The notes below the pieces were generated by a model. That model did no database searches and was not told where the DNA came from. It worked only from the letters and a program-made list of their open reading frames with translations. The translations under genes were made by a program, and so were the position numbers. Source: an uncultured Clostridia bacterium (lineage in GTDB: Bacteria; Bacillota; Clostridia; Oscillospirales; Oscillospiraceae). Taken from it: 10,485 nt of DNA. Below, piece by piece: positions 5,602 to 10,485 of this stretch; the stretch's first letter is position 1; every line of letters begins with the position of its first letter. The stretch covers positions 1 through 10,485 of the forward strand of contig CAMVOG010000064.1 of assembly GCA_947169005.1 (NCBI GenBank), in the 5' to 3' direction.

Positions 5602-6629
5602 AGCTCCGTCCCCCCTTTTTCCTCGAGCTTCCGCCGCTCCGCCTCGATCTCTTTTTGGAGGGTCTCGGCGCTGGGCAGGGTGAGCCGGTACTTGGAGGCA
5701 AAGACCTGTTTCGCCTCGCTCAGAACGGAATACTTGACAATGGCTTCATTTTTTTGCGAGCAAAGGATGATGCCGATCGTCGGGTTATCGTCCTCATTCT
5801 TGTAAAGGGCGTCAAACATGCGGATATAGCTGTCCATCTGCCCCACGTCCCCGTGCGTCAGCTTCCCGATTTTCAGATCGATCAGCACGTGGCATTTCAG
5901 AATACTGTGATAAAAGACGAGGTCCAGATAAAAGTCCTCATCCTCATAGCGCATGAGCTTTTGCCGGGCGACAAAGCAGAAGCCCCGCCCCAGCTCCAGC
6001 AAAAAATCCTGCAGCTTGTCGATCAGCGCCTGCTCCAGCTCTGTCTCCCGCAGGGCAGGATAGTTTTTCAAATCCAGGAAATCCAGCACATAGGGGTCCT
6101 TGATAAAGTCCTCCGCGGCATAGGGTCTCAGCAGCGCCTCCGCTTCTTCCTTGACCGGCGCGGGGTCCCGGCTGGACAGAAGGCGCTCATAGTACAGGGT
6201 GGAGATCTGCCTTTCCAGCTGGCGGCTCGACCAGGCAGCGCGTATGCTTTCTTCCATATACCATTGGCGGGCCGCTTCGTCCTCCACGCGCAGGAGCGCC
6301 CGATAGTGGGACCAGCTCAATTGCGAACGCAGTGTGTTCGCATTTGGGAACGAGACATAGAATTTCTTCATCATCTGAAGATTGCGCACGGAGAAGCCCG
6401 GGCCAAACTCCTCCCGCAGGCGCTCGGCGACTGCCTGCAAAATGCCCTGGCCGTAGGCGGCCCGCAGGCTGCCCTTCTGCTCATGCTCCACGATGATGCG
6501 CCCGATCTCCCAATAGGCCCGGACCATGGCGGAATTCACGGCGCTGTAAGCCTGGCCGCGGGAAAGCAGGAGCGCCTGCTTGATCTCGGAATATATATCT
6601 TGATAAGAAACAGGCAACACTTCTGCCAT
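5589..6629 (-). CDS. DUF1016/YhcG-type PDDEXK nuclease-domain protein
   Basis: A 346-residue protein with the two parts of the YhcG family: an N-terminal helical DUF1016 domain (YWEIGRIIVEHEQ at 39-51, and YGQGILQAVAERL with FSVRNLQMMKKFY at 59-91) and a C-terminal PDDEXK nuclease-like domain with D236 (FYLDLVFY), D251-x-K253 (IDLKIGK) and Q264 (GDVGQM). Such proteins often occur near restriction-modification or other mobile defence loci; their biochemical role is poorly defined. AGGAGG at 7 nt fixes ATG at 6629. It lies between murA and walJ and overlaps walJ by 13 nt. Parts are visibly less GC-rich than neighbours: 25 of 60 bases at 5881-5940, against 41 of 60 within murA at 7621-7680. This suggests acquisition by transfer. 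No methylase or restriction gene is beside it. Confidence 0.9.
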   Translation of the reverse strand: MAEVLPVSYQDIYSEIKQALLLSRGQAYSAVNSAMVRAYWEIGRIIVEHEQKGSLRAAYGQGILQAVAERLREEFGPGFSVRNLQMMKKFYVSFPNANTLRSQLSWSHYRALLRVEDEAARQWYMEESIRAAWSSRQLERQISTLYYERLLSSRDPAPVKEEAEALLRPYAAEDFIKDPYVLDFLDLKNYPALRETELEQALIDKLQDFLLELGRGFCFVARQKLMRYEDEDFYLDLVFYHSILKCHVLIDLKIGKLTHGDVGQMDSYIRMFDALYKNEDDNPTIGIILCSQKNEAIVKYSVLSEAKQVFASKYRLTLPSAETLQKEIEAERRKLEEKGGTELCGS

Positions 6630-6636
6630 GGACTGA

Positions 6637-6642
6637 CCTCCT
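6637..6642 (-). promoter_or_regulatory. Ribosome binding site fixing the DUF1016 start
   Basis: AGGAGG lies 7 nt before ATG at 6629. It excludes the in-frame upstream start at 6671, which would add a 14-residue Arg/Gly-rich leader running back to the hairpin. Confidence 0.85.
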
Positions 6643-6678
6643 GCCGACGGCTTGACACGGCCCCGCGTCAAACAAATC

Positions 6679-6700
6679 GGGGCGGGGAATTCCCCGCCCC
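6679..6700. terminator. Perfect 22-nt palindrome after murA (possible weak terminator)
   Basis: The arm GGGGCGGGG (6679-6687) and its complement (6692-6700) flank AATT; the whole 22 nt is a perfect palindrome. It stands 15 nt after the murA stop on the minus strand, followed by GATTTGTTTG, only a loose U-rich stretch. It may partly terminate murA transcription or stabilise the murA 3' end, leaving some read-through into the DUF1016-walJ-rlmH genes, for which no other promoter is evident. Confidence 0.5.
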
Positions 6701-6715
6701 GCGGTCACTCTGTAT

Positions 6716-8014
6716 TCAGGCGAGGACCTCCACCTTATCCGAGGGGTCCTCCGTTTCGGTGACGAGGGCGATCTCCGCCCCCACGTCCCGCAGCTTCTCC
6801 ACCAGGCGCTCATAGCCGCGCTCGATATAATAGATGTTCTCCACGTGGGTGACGCCCTCGGCGCTGAGGCCCGCGATGACCATCGCCGCCCCGGCCCGCA
6901 GGTCGCAGGCCCGCACGGTGGCGGAGCGCAGGGCCTTGACGCCCTGGACCACGGCCACCTTGCCCTCCACATGGATGTTGGCTCCCATGCGGCTGAGCTG
7001 GGAAACATAGCGGAAGCGATCGTCCCACACCTCTTCGGTGACGACGCTGGTGCCCTCCGCCAGGCTCAGCACGGTGGTGATCTGAGGCTGCATATCCGTG
7101 GGGAAGCCGGGATAAGGCGTTGCCTTCACGTTGGTGCTGCGCAGAGGCTTCGTACGGCGGACCAGGACCGCGTCGCCCCGCTCCTCGATCTCCACGCCCA
7201 TTTCCACCAGCTTGGCGGTGATACATTCCAGATGCTTGGGGATCACGTTCTTGATGAGCACCTCTCCCCCGGCGGCGGCCACGGCGGCCAGGTAGGTGCC
7301 CGCCTCGATCTGGTCGGGGATGATGGAGTAGGTGCCGCCCCTCATGTGCTCGACGCCGTTGATCTTGATGATGCTGGTGCCCGCGCCCTTCACGTCCGCC
7401 CCCATGGAGTTGAGGAAGTTCGCCAGGTCCACGATATGGGGCTCCTTGGCGGCGTTCTCAATGACGGTGCGGCCCTTGGCCCGGACGGCGGCCAGCATGA
7501 TGTTCATGGTGGCCCCCACGGAGACCACGTCCAGGTAAATGCGGGTGCCCACCAGGCCCTCCGGCCCCGTGTGGGCCAGGATCAGCCCGTCCCGCACGTC
7601 CACCTCCGCGCCCATAGCGGTAAAGCCCTTCACGTGCTGGTCGATGGGCCGCACGCCGAAGTCGCAGCCGCCGGGCATGGCGCTGCGGGCCGTGCCGAAT
7701 TTGCCCAGCATGGAGCCGATAAAATAATAAGAGGCGCGGATGGAGCCCATCAGCTCCGTAGGCTCGGAGCCCGGTCGCACGCCACTGCAGTCGATCTCCA
7801 TGGTATGCTTGTTGACGGTGCGCACGTCGGCGCCCATCTCCCGCAGGATCTTCAAAAGGAGGGTCACGTCGCTGACCTGGGGGATATTCTCGATCCGGCA
7901 GGGCCCGTCCACCAGGAGGGCCGCCGGGATAATGGCTACCGCGGCATTCTTCGCGCCGCTGATCTCTATTTCACCGTGAAGCGGCTTGCCGCCCCGGATC
8001 ACATACTCTGTCAT
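6716..8014 (-). CDS. murA: UDP-N-acetylglucosamine 1-carboxyvinyltransferase
   Basis: A 432-residue enzyme that transfers enolpyruvate from PEP to UDP-GlcNAc, the first committed step of peptidoglycan synthesis, in the cytoplasm. Evidence: ISGAKNAA at 18-25 with K22 and N23, R93, and the flexible-loop motif PGGCDFGVRP at 114-123. C117 is the counterpart of E. coli Cys115, so the protein should be sensitive to fosfomycin; R122 is the counterpart of R120. FPTDMQPQ near residue 310 carries the catalytic Asp. Length fits the family (~420-435). The start at 8014 gives the canonical N-terminus, with GAGGA 9 nt upstream. It has its own strong promoter and heads the six-gene minus-strand run. No second murA copy is in the window, so MurA1 versus MurA2 cannot be assigned. 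Confidence 0.96.
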   Translation of the reverse strand: MTEYVIRGGKPLHGEIEISGAKNAAVAIIPAALLVDGPCRIENIPQVSDVTLLLKILREMGADVRTVNKHTMEIDCSGVRPGSEPTELMGSIRASYYFIGSMLGKFGTARSAMPGGCDFGVRPIDQHVKGFTAMGAEVDVRDGLILAHTGPEGLVGTRIYLDVVSVGATMNIMLAAVRAKGRTVIENAAKEPHIVDLANFLNSMGADVKGAGTSIIKINGVEHMRGGTYSIIPDQIEAGTYLAAVAAAGGEVLIKNVIPKHLECITAKLVEMGVEIEERGDAVLVRRTKPLRSTNVKATPYPGFPTDMQPQITTVLSLAEGTSVVTEEVWDDRFRYVSQLSRMGANIHVEGKVAVVQGVKALRSATVRACDLRAGAAMVIAGLSAEGVTHVENIYYIERGYERLVEKLRDVGAEIALVTETEDPSDKVEVLA

Positions 8015-8031
8015 GGGCTCACTTCCTCGCC

Positions 8032-8045
8032 CGCGCCGAAGCGCG
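8032..8045 (-). promoter_or_regulatory. UUCG-capped hairpin in the murA leader
   Basis: On the minus strand CGCGC, loop TTCG, GCGCG forms a 5-bp tetraloop hairpin 3 nt upstream of the GAGGA ribosome binding site (8024-8028). It may stabilise the leader or tune access to the site. It is too small to identify as a known riboswitch. Confidence 0.4.
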
Positions 8046-8076
8046 CGTATTCAAGGGCATAATCCCCTACAATGGT

Positions 8077-8105
8077 ATTATACCCAAAAAGCGGCAGCTT
8101 GTAAA
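8077..8105 (-). promoter_or_regulatory. Sigma-A-type promoter of murA and its downstream genes
   Basis: On the minus strand there is TTTACA (plus 8100-8105), a 17-nt spacer, then a perfect TATAAT (plus 8077-8082). The predicted start is near 8070, giving a leader of about 55 nt. It is the only convincing promoter seen for murA through pgm. Confidence 0.8.
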
Positions 8106-8149
8106 GGCTTCGGCACAATATATCGTGTCTTTTTTTGGGGAAAGGCGCT

Positions 8150-9298
8150 TTAATACCCAAAAACCTCCACGGCCTTTTTCATATTCTCCCGGATGGGAAC
8201 GGCGAAGGGACAGCGGCTCTCGCACTGGCCGCAGCCCACGCAGTCGCCCCCGTGGGCCTCCAGCAGCTTATAATGCTCCCGCACCGTTTCGGGGACGCCG
8301 CCCTGGGCCAGGGCCAGATTGAGGAACTTCGTCACGTCCGCCACGCTGATGCGCATGGGGCAGGGGGCGCAATGGGAGCAATACATGCAGTGGCCCTTCC
8401 ACCGGATGGAGGGGAAGGCGGCCAGGGCGGCGGCATAGTCCTTTTCCTCCTCCGGGGCGGTCTCATAGGCCAGGCTGCGGCGCAGCTGCTCCACGGAATG
8501 GGCCCCTGCCAGCACGCAGGTGACGGCGGGCCGGGTAAGGGCGTAGTGGATGCACTGCTCCACCGTCAGGGCGGCCCCGGCGGGTGAAAGAGAGGCGTCC
8601 AGCAGGTCGCCGCCGCCGAAGCATTTCATTACCGTGACGCCGACGCCCCTCCGCTGGCAGCTTTCGTAAAGGGCCTGGCGCTCCGGGTCCATGTTGGTGA
8701 GGGGCTTTTCATAGGCCGCGTCCGCCCAGAGGTCCTCCACGTTCTCGCTGGCGGGCTGCAGGTCGTAGCAGGGATTCACCGAGAACATCAGCACCTCGAT
8801 GGCCCCGCTCTCCACGGCCCGGAGGGCCACCTGGGGATTGTGGCTGCTGAGGCCGATGTGGCGGATGCGGCCCTGGGCCTTCAGCTCCCGGGCGTAGTCC
8901 AGGATGCCGTTCTGCAGGATCGTATCCCAGTCGGAGAGGGCGTCGCAGTAATGGATCATGCCCACGTCCAGATAATCGGTCTGCAGCAGGGCCATCATTT
9001 CCTCGAAGCCCGCCCTGACCTCCTCTAAGTTCCGGGTGCGGAGATACTGGCCGTCCTTCCAGACGGAGCAGATATGGGACTGGATGTAAAACTTCTCCCG
9101 GCGGCCCTTCAGGGCCGCCCCCACGGCGGCGCGGAGCCTGGGATCGGAGGCATAGAGGTCAAAATAGTTGATCCCGGCCTCCTCCGCCGCGTCAAAGAGC
9201 GCGGCGCACATGGTATACTCGTTTTCGGACATGCCCTCGCAGCCCAGGGCAATCTCGCTGACGGAGAGGCCCGTATTTCCCAGGGGACGGTAGCGCAT
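8150..9298 (-). CDS. Aldo/keto-reductase-like protein with C-terminal 2x[4Fe-4S] ferredoxin domain
   Basis: A 382-residue protein with an AKR TIM barrel (about 1-295: RPLGNTGLSVSEIALG at 4-19, IRHIGLSSHNP at 145-155) and a ferredoxin tail with C304, C307, C310, C313 and C353, C356, C359, C363. Ferredoxin-tailed AKRs are common in anaerobes, but their substrates are mostly unknown. Aligning DLYASDPRLRAAVG (47-60) with the canonical D-T-A-x-x-Y-G segment needs no gap. The tetrad Asp is kept (D47), but the Tyr position is D52. The Lys position (I-x-T-K) is H75, and the tetrad His is H116. Ordinary NAD(P)H carbonyl reduction is therefore doubtful. AAAGGAGG lies 8 nt before ATG at 9298. The gene is divergent from the UroD-family gene and has its own promoter. 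Confidence 0.88.
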   Translation of the reverse strand: MRYRPLGNTGLSVSEIALGCEGMSENEYTMCAALFDAAEEAGINYFDLYASDPRLRAAVGAALKGRREKFYIQSHICSVWKDGQYLRTRNLEEVRAGFEEMMALLQTDYLDVGMIHYCDALSDWDTILQNGILDYARELKAQGRIRHIGLSSHNPQVALRAVESGAIEVLMFSVNPCYDLQPASENVEDLWADAAYEKPLTNMDPERQALYESCQRRGVGVTVMKCFGGGDLLDASLSPAGAALTVEQCIHYALTRPAVTCVLAGAHSVEQLRRSLAYETAPEEEKDYAAALAAFPSIRWKGHCMYCSHCAPCPMRISVADVTKFLNLALAQGGVPETVREHYKLLEAHGGDCVGCGQCESRCPFAVPIRENMKKAVEVFGY

Positions 9299-9341
9299 GG
9301 CGTTTTCCTCCTTTATATTCCCATTTGACGCATTTTTTAAC

Positions 9342-9370
9342 AGTATACTACAACGCGGTTAAAATAGCAA
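9342..9370 (-). promoter_or_regulatory. Promoter of the AKR-like gene
   Basis: On the minus strand there is TTGCTA (plus 9365-9370, 4 of 6 to consensus), a 17-nt spacer, then TATACT (plus 9342-9347). The predicted start is near 9335, giving a leader of about 36 nt ending in a strong ribosome binding site. Confidence 0.7.
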
Positions 9371-9374
9371 AGGG

Positions 9375-9391
9375 CGAACTGTAAAAGTTTG
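9375..9391. promoter_or_regulatory. Short imperfect dyad between the divergent promoters
   Basis: CGAACT (9375-9380) and AGTTTG (9386-9391) are inverted with one mismatch around a 5-nt centre. It lies just upstream of the AKR-like gene's -35 box and 20 nt upstream of the UroD-family -35 box. It is a possible regulator site, but short enough to be chance. Confidence 0.3.
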
Positions 9392-9407
9392 TGCGGGCCT
9401 TGGAAAA

Positions 9408-9432
9408 ATGCTTGTAAAATGCCCAAAAGCAT
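9408..9432. promoter_or_regulatory. Inverted repeat over the UroD-family -35 region (putative operator)
   Basis: ATGCTT (9408-9413) and its exact complement AAGCAT (9427-9432) are separated by 13 nt. They straddle the -35 hexamer at 9412-9417 and reach to 2 nt before the -10. The 19-nt centre-to-centre distance (about two helical turns) suits a dimeric regulator on one DNA face. Confidence 0.4.
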
Positions 9433-9440
9433 GATATACT
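9412..9440 (+). promoter_or_regulatory. Promoter of the UroD-family gene
   Basis: TTGTAA (9412-9417), a 17-nt spacer, then TATACT (9435-9440). The predicted start is near 9447, leaving a leader of about 90 nt. I see no recognisable cobalamin or other riboswitch in that leader, only weak wobble-rich hairpins (for example CTGTGC with GTGCAG). Confidence 0.75.
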
Positions 9441-9537
9441 TCTTTTATGATTTGTGGCGTTTTGCTGAACTGTGCCCGAAAGTGCAGGGAGCGCCCCCAT
9501 AAATTGAGTACGAAAAAAATGAAAGGATGCGATACCC

Positions 9538-10485
9538 ATGCTTACAGCGAAAGAAAACATGCGCGAGGTCATCCGCGGCGGCAACCCCGACCGTTACGTC
9601 AACCAGTTTGAGGCCGTACAGCTCATGTTCCACCCCTATATGATGACTTCCAACTCCTCCCCTACGAAGGGCGGCCCCGACCTGGTGGACGCCTGGGGCA
9701 TCACCCGCTCCTTCCCCGCCAACGTGCCCGGCGCTTTCCCGGTGCATACCCCGGATAAGATCGTCTGCAAGGACATCGAGCACTGGCGCGACTACGTTCA
9801 CGCTCCCAGCCTGGACTTCTCCGAGGAGATGTGGGGCCAGTTCAAGGATATGTACGACGCCGTGGATGGCACCAAGTCCTATCGCTCCATCTTCATCGCC
9901 CCCGGCATCTTTGAGATGAGCCACTACCTCTGCTCCATGACCGACGCGCTGGAATATTATCTGCTCTATGAAGATGAGATGCACGATCTCATCAAGTACC
10001 TCACCGACTTCGATCTGAAGCTGGCCGAGGGCATCTGCGAGCATCTGCATCCCGATTCCATCCTGCACCATGACGACTGGGGCTCCGCCACCAACTCCTT
10101 CCTGCGTCCCTCCATGTTCGAGGAGTATTTCCTGGACGCCTACAAGCAGGTCTACGGCTATTATCACGATCACGGCGTCGAGTGCATCATCCACCACTCC
10201 GACAGCTACGCCGCCAACCTGGTGCCCACCATGATCGAGATGGGTATCGACGTTTGGCAGGGCTGCATGGAAGGCAACGACGTGCCCGCCCTCGTGGAGA
10301 AATACGGCGGCAAGATCACTTTCATGGGCAACATCGACAACAAGAGCGTGGACTTTGAGGGCTGGACCGAGGAGAACTGCCGCAAGGAGGTCCGCCGCGC
10401 CATGGACGCCGTGCCCGCCAACAAGTACTATATCCCCTGCATCATCCAGGGCGGCGCCGGCTCCGTCTATCCCGGCGTCTACAAG
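9538..10485 (+). CDS. Uroporphyrinogen-decarboxylase-family protein (MtaA/CmuA-like superfamily; 3' truncated by window edge)
   Basis: 316 residues are visible from ATG at 9538, without a stop before the window end; the family is usually about 340-360, so only the C-terminal tip is missing. AAAGGA lies 10 nt upstream. The TIM-barrel pattern is that of the superfamily: HHDDWGS at 177-183, FLRPSMFEEYFLDAYKQV at 188-205, IIHHSDSY at 217-224, MGNIDNK near 263-269 and C301 in IPCIIQGG. In corrinoid methyltransferases of this fold (MtaA) zinc is held by H-x-C plus a distant Cys. Here the H-x-C becomes H220-S221-D222, with C301 near the second Cys position. It is probably not a heme-pathway HemE, as codon and motif context fit the clostridial paralogue group. 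It may be a methyltransferase or an uncharacterised decarboxylase/lyase; no corrinoid protein is in the window to decide. Confidence 0.88.
   Translation, partial: MLTAKENMREVIRGGNPDRYVNQFEAVQLMFHPYMMTSNSSPTKGGPDLVDAWGITRSFPANVPGAFPVHTPDKIVCKDIEHWRDYVHAPSLDFSEEMWGQFKDMYDAVDGTKSYRSIFIAPGIFEMSHYLCSMTDALEYYLLYEDEMHDLIKYLTDFDLKLAEGICEHLHPDSILHHDDWGSATNSFLRPSMFEEYFLDAYKQVYGYYHDHGVECIIHHSDSYAANLVPTMIEMGIDVWQGCMEGNDVPALVEKYGGKITFMGNIDNKSVDFEGWTEENCRKEVRRAMDAVPANKYYIPCIIQGGAGSVYPGVYK

Noticed and set aside
5655..6815. Plus-strand open frame opposite the DUF1016 gene
   Set aside because: It is antisense and crosses the murA 3' end and the palindrome; no domain is visible.
6845..8062. Long plus-strand open frame opposite murA
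   Set aside because: It is antisense to a complete MurA with all catalytic residues and is low in recognisable content.
8110..8137. Plus-strand hairpin GGCAC/GTGTC followed by T7, terminator-like
   Set aside because: No plus-strand gene lies upstream for it to terminate and the stem has a G-U pair and a mismatch. On the minus strand it has no U tract. It could be an imperfect CACAAT-type dyad upstream of the murA -35, but it is too weak to call.
9448..9537. Cobalamin riboswitch in the UroD-family leader
   Set aside because: The 90-nt leader has no B12 box and is too short for the known fold.
9348..9584. Small minus-strand open frame of 78 codons
   Set aside because: It covers the divergent promoters and the start of the UroD-family gene and has no recognisable domain, so it is not supported as a gene.
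9445..10197. Minus-strand open frame opposite the UroD-family gene
   Set aside because: It is antisense to a frame with clear superfamily motifs that runs to the window end.

Overview
The window is GC-rich (mostly well above 60% by eye) and carries genes with strong Shine-Dalgarno sites and sigma-A-type promoters. It also has a walJ-rlmH gene pair, ferredoxin-type anaerobic proteins and a glycyl-radical activase. Together these suggest an anaerobic, high-GC member of the Clostridia, probably a gut Oscillospiraceae-type organism. That placement is inferred from gene content, not from a marker match.

Layout. The left edge (1-702, +) holds the 3' part of a cupin gene with a cysteine cluster. 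It converges on a glycyl-radical-enzyme activase gene (949-1908, -). The 246-nt gap between them holds two heptanucleotide repeat arrays, a strong bidirectional terminator and a three-hairpin element. A promoter embedded in a 35-nt dyad drives the activase. Next come six minus-strand genes that read as one housekeeping operon from a promoter at 8077-8105: murA (cell wall), a DUF1016/YhcG nuclease-like gene, walJ (MBL-fold hydrolase), rlmH (23S rRNA methylation), a Cys-rich zinc-ribbon/DUF2007-like gene, and a phosphoglucomutase/phosphomannomutase gene. Several of these overlap or nearly touch. Upstream of murA, with its own promoter, lies a gene for an aldo/keto-reductase-like protein with a two-cluster ferredoxin tail (8150-9298, -). 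It is divergent from a uroporphyrinogen-decarboxylase-family gene (9538 to the right edge, +).

How the parts relate. murA, walJ, rlmH and the sugar phosphomutase are core envelope, ribosome and sugar-phosphate functions. The DUF1016 gene looks inserted between murA and walJ. The cupin, activase, ferredoxin-tailed AKR and UroD-family genes look like anaerobic metabolic functions. No glycyl-radical enzyme or corrinoid protein is present in the window, so no pathway can be assigned.

Most unusual observations. (1) Heptamer tandem arrays begin at, or directly after, the stop codons of four genes (cupin, activase, pgm, rlmH), always in the sense orientation NNNNYAG. (2) The AKR-like protein has Asp and His where the catalytic Tyr and Lys of the AKR tetrad are expected. 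(3) The activase -35 box sits in the centre of a near-perfect 13-bp-arm dyad. No gene-free stretch exceeds 300 nt; the three largest gaps (703-948, 1909-2147, 9299-9537) are described below.
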